From: CAZJCK01 sp964544635
Lineage (GTDB): Bacteria > Zixibacteria > MSB-5A5 > GN15 > FEB-12
Length of the DNA stretch: 35,743 nt
Reading direction: 5' to 3'
NCBI GenBank assembly: GCA_964544635.1
Contig: CAZJCK010000032.1
Span: 1-35,743, forward strand
Shown here one piece after another: positions 1 to 6,311 of the stretch (positions are counted from its first letter, which is position 1; each line of letters begins with the position of its first letter). Position numbers and translations under genes: made by a program. Below the pieces are notes generated by a model. That model did not search any database, had not been told where the DNA came from, and was given only the letters and a program-made list of their open reading frames with translations.

Positions 1-1
1 G

Positions 2-271
2 AAGGATCTGAAACACGTGAACCGGTCGCTTACACAAAATTCCGGACACTCTCTGTGCCGCGGCGATGCCAACGGGGATAAGCAAATTAACCCTTTGGAT
101 CTTGCTATGATGACCGATTATCTCTTCGGCACTGGCCCGGCCCCGTTTCCAGATCCGCTTTTTGGCGATGCTAATTGTGATGGTGAGCTGGGCCCGCTGG
201 ATCTAACAGTTCTTGTAGATTATTTTCAAGGTCTTGGCCCCGCACCAGAACGTCCCTGCTACCAGTTTTAG
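2..271 (+). CDS. C-terminal end of a dockerin-repeat protein (5' truncated by window)
   Basis: The reading frame is open to the left edge (codons AAG GAT CTG AAA CAC precede a GTG at 17), so this is probably the tail of a larger secreted protein, not an 84-aa protein starting at 17. It holds two dockerin type I-like calcium-binding repeats. The first loop reads GDANGDKQINPLDL, with D, N, D, N and D at loop positions 1, 3, 5, 9 and 12. The second reads GDANCDGELGPLDL, where position 9 is Gly. Each is followed by a helix and a G-x-GPAP turn. Such pairs commonly sit at the C-terminus of large extracellular proteins, where they may bind cohesins or simply act as a calcium-stabilised module. The body of the protein lies outside the window, so its function cannot be named. 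Confidence 0.75.
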   Translation, partial: KDLKHVNRSLTQNSGHSLCRGDANGDKQINPLDLAMMTDYLFGTGPAPFPDPLFGDANCDGELGPLDLTVLVDYFQGLGPAPERPCYQF

Positions 272-304
272 GCAATGGGGGATACGCGAAGCTCAAAGGA
301 GCAA

Positions 305-1411
305 ATGATGTTAGTACTTCGGGCCCTGTCAACATTGGGTCTCTTCTTGCTGTTGCTCACGCTACTTATAAACTGTACCGACTCCGACTGTCCGACCTGT
401 CCCGCGAAAGATACACCGGAACCGGTGCCGGATACAGAGTACCTCGTCTATCTCGTGCCGGAGTATGGCGGTGACCACATACTCGTCTGGAATACCCGGT
501 CGCAACAAGTGATCGATACCATGTCCTTCGCAAGCCTTGGCCGACCGCTGGGTGAATACGACATATGGATGATGCCCGACGGCCGGACACTGCTCTGCGG
601 CGACGCCGGCAACAGCGCCTTTCTGTTTGATCTGCGATTAGAACAAGAGGTACTGGCTCTTCCCGAAGGAGAGGCGGTGCTGTCGCCTAATGGACAGTAC
701 ATCGCTCTTCAGGGGCAGTCGGTGTTTCGCATGTTGCGCGCCGATACGTTTGAAGAAGTTCTTGTCGATAGTGTAGCTCTGAGAGACGGCCGATTTGACC
801 AACGAAGCGGACACTTCTTCGCTCGGCTTGGGCTGCGTACGATAGTAAAGTATGATCCCGTATCGGGCAGCAAACTTGTAGAATTCGACTGGGAGGCCTT
901 TGCCCCCGACTGGTACCCCAATGCCCTGCAGCCCGTCGATTCAGGACGAACTTTATACCTGCGCGTGCGACTTGCAAATACCTATTTCAGTCGTATCGTT
1001 CGCTATGACCTCGAAACTGGAAAGACCACGATCTGCCATGAGGTCAGCGGCCCCTACGGCGACTTTTCGGTCCCGCGCGACGAACGTTTTGTCTATTTCA
1101 CAGATCCCACGCCGATTCTGATTGTCGAACACTACGCTCAACCGTTCCTCTATCGAGTCGATACCCGCACGGATCGCGTTTCAAGAATCTACACCGGCGC
1201 CTGGCAGGATACTGTCAACCAGCGAACCAAGTACGCCGAGCCGTTTCGGATCATGGTCACCCCCGACGGCCGGTACTGCTTTTCCTCCGGCACGCTCGCC
1301 GGAGGCTTCGGGGCACAGTATGACCTGTACACGGGGGAGACGACCTTCCTGCATCAGTTCATTTTGAACAACAAGTCCTTCGCCGTCCACCCCGTCACAC
1401 CGCCCGATTGA
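305..1411 (+). CDS. Secreted lipoprotein, probable beta-propeller, function unknown
   Basis: A protein of about 368 aa. An AAAGGAG ribosome site at 295-301 points to the ATG pair at 305/308, not the upstream in-frame ATG at 275, which has no such site. The N-terminus is a hydrophobic signal peptide ending in LLTLLINC, a lipobox with the lipidated Cys at about residue 24. A Cys/Pro/Glu/Asp-rich linker follows. The rest alternates short beta-like stretches with recurring patterns such as HILVWNTRSQQVIDTM, YDLETGKTT, MPDGRTLL and TPDGRYCFSSG, the look of a WD40/YVTN-type beta-propeller. It starts only a few bases after the dockerin gene and may be co-transcribed with it. The envelope location is well supported; the propeller is inferred from repeat style; no enzymatic residues are recognisable. 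Confidence 0.7.
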   Translation: MMLVLRALSTLGLFLLLLTLLINCTDSDCPTCPAKDTPEPVPDTEYLVYLVPEYGGDHILVWNTRSQQVIDTMSFASLGRPLGEYDIWMMPDGRTLLCGDAGNSAFLFDLRLEQEVLALPEGEAVLSPNGQYIALQGQSVFRMLRADTFEEVLVDSVALRDGRFDQRSGHFFARLGLRTIVKYDPVSGSKLVEFDWEAFAPDWYPNALQPVDSGRTLYLRVRLANTYFSRIVRYDLETGKTTICHEVSGPYGDFSVPRDERFVYFTDPTPILIVEHYAQPFLYRVDTRTDRVSRIYTGAWQDTVNQRTKYAEPFRIMVTPDGRYCFSSGTLAGGFGAQYDLYTGETTFLHQFILNNKSFAVHPVTPPD

Positions 1412-1443
1412 CCCCGGCCCGCAGTGCGCGCAGAGTTTTCCAC

Positions 1444-1475
1444 AAAAAAACCGCACCCCCATAAAGGGGTGCGGT
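1444..1475 (-). terminator. Rho-independent terminator of rpsU-yqeY
   Basis: A perfect 10-bp stem (1450-1459 with 1466-1475) closes a 6-base loop. On the minus strand it is followed at once by seven T (the A run 1444-1450). It lies about 45 bases past the yqeY stop, so it ends the minus-strand operon. The + strand side has no T run, so it is not a good terminator for the lipoprotein gene. Confidence 0.85.
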
Positions 1476-1521
1476 CGGTATCTCAAAACGGCATCGTTGT
1501 ATGGCCGTCAGCGATGAAAAG

Positions 1522-1965
1522 CTAACTCAGCATCTCAGCCGCCAGCTTATTGACCAGCTTACCGTCCGCCTTACCCTTCACCTGCGGCATCACCTCTTTC
1601 ATCACGAGGCCCAGCTTCGCCGGTGAATCGGCGCCGGTCTTCTCGATCGCGTCCTTGACGATGGCGCGGATTTCATCCTCACCCATCTGTTCGGGAAGAT
1701 ACCCCTCGATGATCGTCAGGCCGAACTGTTCGTTCTGCACCAGGTCATCGCGGCCGGCATTCGCGAACTGCTCGATCGATTCACGGCGCTTCTTGGCAGC
1801 AGACGACAACACGTCGATAACCTCCTCATCGGTGAGATCATCGTGCTTGTCGATCCGTCGGTTCTTGATTTCCGACTTCAAGCCGCGCAGGACTGTAACC
1901 TTGTCCTTTTCGCCTGCCTTCATGGCGGCGATAGTGTCCTGGTCAATCTGCTTTTCGAGACTCAT
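1522..1965 (-). CDS. yqeY: GatB/YqeY domain protein
   Basis: A 147-aa protein matching the whole-length YqeY family (GatB/YqeY domain). It has the typical start MSLEKQIDQDTIAAMKAGEKDK, the VLRGLKSEIKN helix, the EEVIDVLSSAAKKRRESIEQF helix, the YLPEQMGEDEI hinge and an end resembling the tRNA-binding tail of GatB (LGLVMKEVMPQVKGKADGKLVNKL). The domain is shared with GatB of the glutamyl/aspartyl-tRNA amidotransferase, but stand-alone YqeY has no firmly known reaction. It begins one base after the rpsU stop and shares its promoter and terminator. The pairing with rpsU is common in bacteria and supports a link to translation. Confidence 0.92.
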   Translation of the reverse strand: MSLEKQIDQDTIAAMKAGEKDKVTVLRGLKSEIKNRRIDKHDDLTDEEVIDVLSSAAKKRRESIEQFANAGRDDLVQNEQFGLTIIEGYLPEQMGEDEIRAIVKDAIEKTGADSPAKLGLVMKEVMPQVKGKADGKLVNKLAAEMLS

Positions 1966-1966
1966 C

Positions 1967-2170
1967 TTAGTTGTTCCGCTCAGCTTTCATGCGAGCCCGA
2001 CGCGCTTTGCGCTTGGCCGCAGCGGTCTTCCGCTTTTTGGCCTCGGACGGTTTTTCAAAATGCTGATGCTTCTTGATGTCCGAAAGGATCCCGGCCTTTT
2101 CACAGAACTTGTTGAAACGACGCAGTGCCTTCTCGAACGATTCATCATCGCGTACTCTTACTCCGGTCAA
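1967..2170 (-). CDS. rpsU: 30S ribosomal protein bS21, TTG start
   Basis: Small basic protein of 67 aa. The family core is clear: VRDDESFEKALRRFNKFCEKAGIL, then a short hinge (HQHFEKPSE) and a Lys/Arg-rich tail ending KAERNN. bS21 sits on the 30S platform near the anti-Shine-Dalgarno region and helps mRNA binding at initiation. The frame is open upstream to a possible ATG at 2245, but the extra 25 residues do not look like S21. A consensus AGGAGGT lies at 2179-2185, eight bases before the TTG at 2168-2170, and that start gives the usual family length. First gene of a two-gene operon with yqeY. Confidence 0.9.
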   Translation of the reverse strand: MTGVRVRDDESFEKALRRFNKFCEKAGILSDIKKHQHFEKPSEAKKRKTAAAKRKARRARMKAERNN

Positions 2171-2178
2171 ACAGCGAC

Positions 2179-2185
2179 ACCTCCT
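2179..2185 (-). promoter_or_regulatory. Shine-Dalgarno that fixes the rpsU TTG start
   Basis: Minus-strand AGGAGGT, a full anti-16S match, eight bases before TTG (2170-2168). It decides for the 67-aa form of bS21 over the longer open frame. Confidence 0.8.
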
Positions 2186-2289
2186 CTCAATGACAGTATC
2201 AGGTTCATGCCCTACAGGCACAACTAACCGCCGACAACCACCCAAAATCGTTCAATCGACTTTAAGTGCTTACCAGCGAACGGACTATA

Positions 2290-2318
2290 AATATACGCAT
2301 ACTCTTGTCGACCGTCAA
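2290..2318 (-). promoter_or_regulatory. Sigma70-type promoter for rpsU-yqeY
   Basis: On the minus strand, TTGACG (2318-2313), a 17-base spacer and TATATT (2295-2290). Transcription would start near 2283, leaving a leader of about 113 bases before the TTG of rpsU. The rest of the gap between rpsU and 2468 shows no gene. Confidence 0.6.
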
Positions 2319-2467
2319 CCCCTCTTTCTCAACCCGTGACCTGAATTGTCACGCACCGGTACCACGCCGTTGGGGCCGCTCCCCGAAACATCCCGCCCGT
2401 CACTACGTACTACACAATACAAGAAATAGAACCGTCTATCTCTCAGAACAAGCCAGGTTGGCCAAAT

Positions 2468-2680
2468 ATGCGCTCAAACACGAATCAGACGTCACAGTAC
2501 AAGATTTTCGCCCTTTCCGGCGCTGCCATCGGCTCCGCCATGGGGGGCCTGGCAAGCCTGATTTCCGGTGATACCTGGTGGGCTAGCCTCGGAATTATTC
2601 CGGGCACCGCCCTGGGACTGGCCCTGCACCATGGCCTGAACAGATTTTCAACAGTTCGTCTGAAATCAGACAACCGTTGA
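2468..2680 (+). CDS. Small glycine-rich membrane protein, unknown
   Basis: A 70-aa protein with a short polar N-terminus (MRSNTNQTSQYK), then two hydrophobic segments separated by GDTWW. Small-residue spacing in both (SGAAIGSAMGGLASLI and GIIPGTALGLALHHGL) is glycine-zipper-like, which favours close packing of two membrane helices. It ends in a basic tail. No clear ribosome site precedes the ATG; only a weak AGG is seen near 2453. A good + strand terminator sits 60 bases after the stop, supporting a real transcript in this direction. I do not recognise a family; a two-helix inner-membrane hairpin is the most that can be said. Confidence 0.55.
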   Translation: MRSNTNQTSQYKIFALSGAAIGSAMGGLASLISGDTWWASLGIIPGTALGLALHHGLNRFSTVRLKSDNR

Positions 2681-2738
2681 ACCAATCCCCCTCCCAACAC
2701 CGGCCGCCACCCACCCGGTAGCGGCCATACTGTTTAAG

Positions 2739-2770
2739 AACCGCTCGACTCAGGTCGGGCGGTTTTTTTT
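2739..2770 (+). terminator. Rho-independent terminator after the small membrane gene
   Basis: An 11-pair stem (2739-2749 with 2754-2764, one T-G wobble) with a TCAG loop, running into a run of eight T at 2763-2770. It insulates the 70-aa gene from the membrane protein at 2841. Confidence 0.85.
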
Positions 2771-2840
2771 GTCAATTTCGGCAATTCTGCGGTCGATAAC
2801 CCATCTACACCCCAACCACCAGCCATAACCCGGAGGAGCC

Positions 2841-3473
2841 ATGAGCCCCGCCTTTGTCATTACATTCTGGCTGATCGTCGGCGCCATCACGGGTGTCGCT
2901 ATCGCCCTTTTTCTCACCCTGATCGTCATCCCGAGTTATTACTCGTTCAGAAATATGCCGCGACGCAAACGGACCGTTAAGGGCTTTCGTAAACTGGCCC
3001 TGTTCAGCCTGTTGGTCACCGCCGGCGTCCTCGGCGGCGCCGCTGTCGGTGTCTGGCCGGCCGTCCACGCCATGATGTACAGTGACGACTTCGAGCAGTA
3101 CGCCGGACTCTATGACACCGTCCGCGCGCCGTTGTGCTACCCGTACGAGCTGGTGGCAACCGACGGTGCCGGCAGCGCAACCTTACAGATCTGGCCGGCC
3201 GACAGCCTGCTGCTGGCCAATGTCGCCCGGCTCCAGCAGATTGAACGGTACCTCCTCGGCGCCACCGCAGAGGGGAGAGACGGCGCGCGGTCATGGTTTA
3301 TTCTCGATTGCGACAGGGGAGAGATGCAAAAGTTTGTCGACGAGTCGTTGTTTAACAGCGCTGCCAGGATTCAGGGGATAACGTCACGCCCCGACCTCAA
3401 ACCGATCAGCGAGCAGTTCTTCACCAACGCCCCTCTCCTCGGCCTGACACTCACTCTCCCCATCGTGAAATAG
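2841..3473 (+). CDS. Two-helix membrane protein with soluble C-terminal domain, unknown
   Basis: A 210-aa protein with a good ribosome site (GGAGGAG just before ATG). Two hydrophobic segments are visible, about residues 5-30 (FVITFWLIVGAITGVAIALF) and 50-72 (LALFSLLVTAGVLGGAAVGV), with a basic loop between them (MPRRKRTVKGFRK). This suggests both ends lie outside the cytoplasm. The remaining 135 residues form a soluble domain with no motif I recognise; it contains two Cys and a LDCDRGEMQKFVDESLF stretch. The gene stands alone, after a terminator and before a long repeat region. Function unknown. Confidence 0.72.
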   Translation: MSPAFVITFWLIVGAITGVAIALFLTLIVIPSYYSFRNMPRRKRTVKGFRKLALFSLLVTAGVLGGAAVGVWPAVHAMMYSDDFEQYAGLYDTVRAPLCYPYELVATDGAGSATLQIWPADSLLLANVARLQQIERYLLGATAEGRDGARSWFILDCDRGEMQKFVDESLFNSAARIQGITSRPDLKPISEQFFTNAPLLGLTLTLPIVK

Positions 3474-3516
3474 CTGTTACCGACGCGGTGTGAATGAACA
3501 CCCCATTCTCCGTAGC

Positions 3517-3542
3517 GCAACCTCCGCCCTGGCAGGCTGCCG
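3517..3542. repeat. Hairpin repeat, copy A
   Basis: GCAACCTCCGCCCTGGCAGG followed by CTGCCG. It is the most diverged member of a family with copies at 3936-3965 and 7554-7583. Copies A and C share a CGTAG a few bases upstream. The likely product is a REP-like extragenic palindrome. Confidence 0.6.
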
Positions 3543-3608
3543 ATCATGTTGGTTCTGCTCCATGGGCCAGACGAGGCCGCCTGCCGCCCACAGGAGTAAT
3601 TCGTCATA

Positions 3609-3709
3609 CGTCGTCCCTACGGAGGCAGGGGCCTGTTCTTCAATTTGCGTGGCACTATTTCTGAGACCAGAAGAGAATAATGGCTTCCCCGCCTGCGCGG
3701 GGACGACGT
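3609..3709. repeat. 101-bp element with imperfect terminal inverted repeats
   Basis: The left arm 3609-3634 (ACGTCGTCCCTACGGAGGCA + GGGGCC) matches the reverse complement of the right arm 3682-3709 (ACGTCGTCCCCGCGCAGGCG + GGGAAGCC) apart from a few changes and gaps. The middle is about 47 bases and codes for nothing. The size and structure resemble a miniature inverted-repeat element; no target-site duplication is clear. Confidence 0.5.
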
Positions 3710-3735
3710 GAGGGGCGCGGGAACGACGTGAGGGG
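3701..3735. repeat. Short tandem duplication, 20-base period
   Basis: GGACGACGTGAGGGG (3701-3715) is followed 20 bases on by GAACGACGTGAGGGG (3721-3735), with one difference. It extends the right arm of the inverted-repeat element. Confidence 0.6.
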
Positions 3736-3760
3736 AGATCCGTCTGAAAATTGGACGGAT

Positions 3761-3810
3761 TTGTAGGTCGAGACGTCAAGTCCGGCGACAGCCGGACGCA
3801 GACTTTCGAT
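3761..3810 (+). repeat. TTGTAGGTCGARAC hairpin repeat, first copy
   Basis: It starts TTGTAGGTCGAGACGTCAAG, has an inner perfect stem TCCGGC/GCCGGA, and ends GACTTTCGAT. The reverse complement of 3830-3874 aligns with it over the first 20 bases with two differences, so the two are inverted copies of one element. Confidence 0.7.
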
Positions 3811-3829
3811 ATTCCTGAAGAAAAAAGAT

Positions 3830-3874
3830 GTCGAAACTCGGCGGCCCTCCGGGCCTTGAGGTTTCGACCTACAA
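3830..3874 (-). repeat. TTGTAGGTCGARAC hairpin repeat, second copy (inverted)
   Basis: On the minus strand it reads TTGTAGGTCGAAACCTCAAG, then GGCCCGGAGGGCC and GAGTTTCGAC. It is itself a long palindrome: GTCGAAAC pairs with GTTTCGAC, with GGCCC/GGGCC inside. It faces the first copy across a 19-base A-rich spacer. Confidence 0.7.
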
Positions 3875-3900
3875 GACTTACTGGAGGGTTTGGACGGACG

Positions 3901-3926
3901 TCATTCCCGCGAAAGCGGGAATCCAG
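3901..3926. repeat. TCATTCCCGC-GAAA-GCGGGAAT palindrome
   Basis: A perfect 8-bp stem, ATTCCCGC (3903-3910) and GCGGGAAT (3915-3922), on a GAAA tetraloop, followed by CCAG. The pattern ATTCCC-N-GGGAAT is known as a widespread small repeat in many bacterial genomes (dRS3-like in Neisseria). Only one copy is seen here. Confidence 0.65.
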
Positions 3927-3935
3927 AATTTCTTC

Positions 3936-3965
3936 GGGCAACCTCCGCTTTGGGAGGCTGCCGTC
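3936..3965. repeat. Hairpin repeat, copy B
   Basis: 30 bases: GGGCAACCTCCGCTTTGGGA + GGCTGCCGTC. It pairs GGCAACCTCC with GGAGGCTGCC with one mismatch. It has the same length and ends as copy C (7554-7583). Confidence 0.7.
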
Positions 3966-4156
3966 TTCTCTTCGCAGGTCAGGACCCTTGTGGTCCGGAC
4001 GCTTCGGTCATGAAAACGTCGCTGTAGCCCGGAATCTCAAGGCACTGCTCCGCCCGGGCGCAGAGTTCCGGGGAAACATCGGCAGACGCCAGAAATCCTC
4101 CGGACATTCTGGCCCCCAATTGTCCCCGCCCATGCGGCGAGCCAACCAAGACCTGC

Positions 4157-4495
4157 TTACTTCCCCGTCTCCTCGAACGTCAACTTGTCCGCCCCCCGAT
4201 CAGAATGGAAATGATAGTGCAGGTGATCAATCTCCTGACCATACCCGTTATTCACCACCACCCGGAAATGATCCTGGATCTCGAGCATATCCGCGATCTT
4301 CTTGACCGTCCGGTTACACATCTCCAGCAATTCCAGCGGCGTGTCATAGAAGTTCTTCGTGACCTTCTTCGGTATGATCAACAAATGTACCGGCGTCTTC
4401 TTTGAAATGTCTTCGATGACAATCACCGCATCCGTTTCATAAAACACTTTTGCCGGAATCTCGCGATCGATAATCTTCTCAAACAGGGTGGGCAT
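4157..4495 (-). CDS. HIT family protein (histidine triad hydrolase)
   Basis: A 112-aa protein with the full histidine-triad fold signature. The N-terminus LFEKIIDREIPAKVFYETD resembles bacterial Hint proteins, then VHLLIIPKKV, and the triad HLHYHFH at residues 91-97. Hint enzymes hydrolyse purine nucleoside phosphoramidates and aminoacyl-adenylates through the middle triad His. The usual segment between the triad and the C-terminus is slightly shortened and polar (SDRGADKLTFEETGK). An AAGGAG ribosome site precedes ATG by seven bases. The gene is divergent from glnA, with 180 bases between. The cellular substrate cannot be told from sequence. Confidence 0.9.
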   Translation of the reverse strand: MPTLFEKIIDREIPAKVFYETDAVIVIEDISKKTPVHLLIIPKKVTKNFYDTPLELLEMCNRTVKKIADMLEIQDHFRVVVNNGYGQEIDHLHYHFHSDRGADKLTFEETGK

Positions 4496-4602
4496 GGATC
4501 AACTCCTTTAGACATTTTTCGAGTTCCGCTACTTTTCAATAATCAATGAAATCTGCCGCCCCGATGCAAGATTGAACAAGACGGAGCCCCCCCCGATTCC
4601 CC

Positions 4603-4630
4603 TTGCCAACTCCACACCAACCAATATCTT
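4603..4630 (+). promoter_or_regulatory. Possible promoter for glnA
   Basis: TTGCCA (4603-4608), a 16-base spacer and TATCTT (4625-4630), about 46 bases before the glnA ATG. The -10 match is partial, so this is tentative. Confidence 0.3.
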
Positions 4631-4675
4631 TCAGCCAAATTGATCGCAAATTACGGATACAAAAGGAGACTTTAC

Positions 4676-6088
4676 ATGAACCTCGACTCCCTCCGGGCTA
4701 TGGCTAAGGAAAACGGTGTACGCTATGTCGACCTCAAATTCGCCGATCTCGCCGGCGCCTGGCACCACCTCACCATCCCACTGTCATCCCTCAACGAAAA
4801 GTTGTTCGAGACCGGGGTGGGTGTCGACGGTTCCTCCCTGGCCGGTTTTTCCTCAATCGAGCGCGGCGACATGATCATGGTTCCCGATCCGTCCACCGCC
4901 ATCATCGACCCCTTCTACGAATTCCCGACCCTGTCGATGATTGGCGATATCATGGATGTCGCCGAACACATCACCCCCTATTCGCGCAATCCCCGACGTG
5001 TCGCCCGCGCTGCCGAAACTTACCTTGAAAAGTCACTCCCCGGCCACAAAATGATCGTCGGCCCCGAATTCGAGTTCTACGTCTTCGACAAAGTCAATTT
5101 CTACCAGGGACCCGACAACGCCTTCTATTACCTCGACTCCGTCGAGGCGGAGTGGCAGGCAGCGGCTGATGATGAGTCGCTCGGCTACAAGATCCCCTAC
5201 AAGAAGGGCTACCATGTTGCCCCTCCGATGGACCGCACCTTCAACCTCAGAAGTGAAATATGCGCCATCCTGGACTCGATCGGTGTCAAACTGAAGTACC
5301 ATCACCACGAAGTCGGTGGGGGAGGGCAGCACGAGATCGAGACCGATTTCTCGTCGCTGCTGCACATGGCTGACCAGTCCATGCTGGTCAAGTACGTCGT
5401 CAAAAACCACTGCTTCCGCAAAGGCAAATCGGCCACCTTCATGCCCAAGCCGCTGTTCAACGAACCCGGCTCCGGCCTCCATGTTCACCAGTACCTGGCC
5501 GATGACAACGGCTCGGTTTTCTACGACGAAAACGGCCCCGGACGTCTCTCCGACATCGGCAAGTGGTACGTCGGCGGCATCCTCAAACACGTCGACTCGC
5601 TCTTGGCCTTCACCAATCCGTCGACCAACAGCTTCAAACGACTCGTCCCCGGCTTCGAGGCGCCGGTCGCCGGCACCTATTCGGTCGGCAACCGTACCGC
5701 CTGCATACGAATCCCCGGCTACCAGCGCGAACCGGAGAAGATGCGCTTCGAGTTCCGTCCTCCCGACGGTACCATGAACCCGTACCTGGCCTTTGCGGCC
5801 ATGCTGATGGCCGGGCTTGACGGCGTCAAGAATAAGATCGACCCGGGCCAGCCGTTCGACAAAAACCTCGACAAACTCTCGCCCGAAGAGCTCGAGAAGA
5901 TTCATCAACTCCCGGTAACCCTCGAGGACGCCCTCAACGCCCTCCGCGACGACCACGGGTACCTGCTCGAAGGGGGAGTCTTCACCGAGGACCTCATCGA
6001 CAGCTGGTTGAAGATGAAGCGCTCCGATGTCACCCACATCCGCGTCCGCCCCACACCGTACGAATTCGAACTCTACTACGACCTGTAG
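4676..6088 (+). CDS. glnA: Glutamine synthetase type I
   Basis: A 470-aa GSI (E. coli GlnA is 469). It condenses glutamate and ammonia to glutamine using ATP, as a dodecamer in the cytoplasm. The start is set by AAGGAG at 4662-4667, nine bases before ATG 4676; an in-frame ATG at 4640 has no such site. Visible signatures: VDGSSLAGFSSIE (Asp latch region), GPEFEFYVFD, the HHHEVGGGGQHEIE metal/ammonium region, KPLFNEPGSGLHVHQ, the NPSTNSFKRLVPGFEAPV flap and RIPGYQREPEKMRFEFRPPD. The site that carries the adenylylated Tyr in enterobacterial enzymes (NLYDLPPEE) reads NLDKLSPEE here, with Asp399, so GlnE-type control is unlikely. A hairpin after the stop may end the transcript. Confidence 0.96.
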   Translation: MNLDSLRAMAKENGVRYVDLKFADLAGAWHHLTIPLSSLNEKLFETGVGVDGSSLAGFSSIERGDMIMVPDPSTAIIDPFYEFPTLSMIGDIMDVAEHITPYSRNPRRVARAAETYLEKSLPGHKMIVGPEFEFYVFDKVNFYQGPDNAFYYLDSVEAEWQAAADDESLGYKIPYKKGYHVAPPMDRTFNLRSEICAILDSIGVKLKYHHHEVGGGGQHEIETDFSSLLHMADQSMLVKYVVKNHCFRKGKSATFMPKPLFNEPGSGLHVHQYLADDNGSVFYDENGPGRLSDIGKWYVGGILKHVDSLLAFTNPSTNSFKRLVPGFEAPVAGTYSVGNRTACIRIPGYQREPEKMRFEFRPPDGTMNPYLAFAAMLMAGLDGVKNKIDPGQPFDKNLDKLSPEELEKIHQLPVTLEDALNALRDDHGYLLEGGVFTEDLIDSWLKMKRSDVTHIRVRPTPYEFELYYDL

Positions 6089-6111
6089 TCGCCAAAGATA
6101 GCCCCAACTGA

Positions 6112-6143
6112 GTGCGCCGAAGAAAATTCGGCGCACGTCCTTT
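6112..6143 (+). terminator. Probable terminator after glnA
   Basis: A perfect 10-bp stem GTGCGCCGAA/TTCGGCGCAC (6112-6121 with 6127-6136) and a 5-base loop, 24 bases past the stop. Only a weak T run follows (GTCCTTTG), so termination strength is uncertain. Confidence 0.5.
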
Positions 6144-6235
6144 GATGCACCTTATCTTTTTGCTATAAGGCTACTTAACACTCACAGCGTATTGGTGTCG
6201 CGCAGCGTCAGCTCGTTACACTCTTCACATTCTAT

Positions 6236-6264
6236 TTGTCTTAAGTCGCAAAGCGGATTATACT
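6236..6264 (+). promoter_or_regulatory. Sigma70-type promoter for the aminotransferase
   Basis: TTGTCT (6236-6241), an exact 17-base spacer and TATACT (6259-6264). Transcription would begin near 6271, about 40 bases before the ATG at 6312, leaving room for the GGAGGA ribosome site. Confidence 0.55.
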
Positions 6265-6311
6265 TGAAGAGGTAAGAACAAGGAGCAGCAAGGTAGCTGG
6301 AGGAATGTGCA

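Larger units (their letters stand above)
3474..4156. other. 683-base gap filled with palindromic repeats, no gene
   Basis: Frames in this stretch are open only by chance: they have no ribosome site, no protein-like composition, and run through palindromes. The region consists of at least five kinds of small inverted or tandem repeat, listed separately. Between about 4010 and 4156 nothing recognisable is seen apart from a further short inverted segment (CCCGG...CCGGGG) around 4028-4075. Confidence 0.7.

Noticed and set aside
2266..2571. 101-aa open frame overlapping the small membrane gene
   Set aside because: It crosses the rpsU promoter region, has no ribosome site and no protein-like pattern; the 70-aa frame is the better choice.
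3738..3752. CCGTCTGAA, resembling the Neisseria DNA uptake sequence
   Set aside because: Only one copy, one base off the 12-mer, and it is part of a local hairpin (ATCCGTC/GACGGAT). Nothing else suggests natural transformation signals.
3474..4156. Possible CRISPR array in the repeat-rich gap
   Set aside because: The repeats differ in sequence, orientation and spacing, there are no regular spacers, and no cas gene is near.
3751..4305. 184-aa open frame on the + strand across the repeat region
   Set aside because: It runs through palindromes and into the antisense of the HIT gene, has no ribosome site and a protein-unlike Ser/Arg/Pro composition.
5033..6136. 367-aa open frame antisense to glnA
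   Set aside because: GC-rich shadow of the real gene; composition mirrors complement codons and no start signal is present. Similar long antisense frames over trpE, trpD, aroA and lptD were rejected for the same reason.
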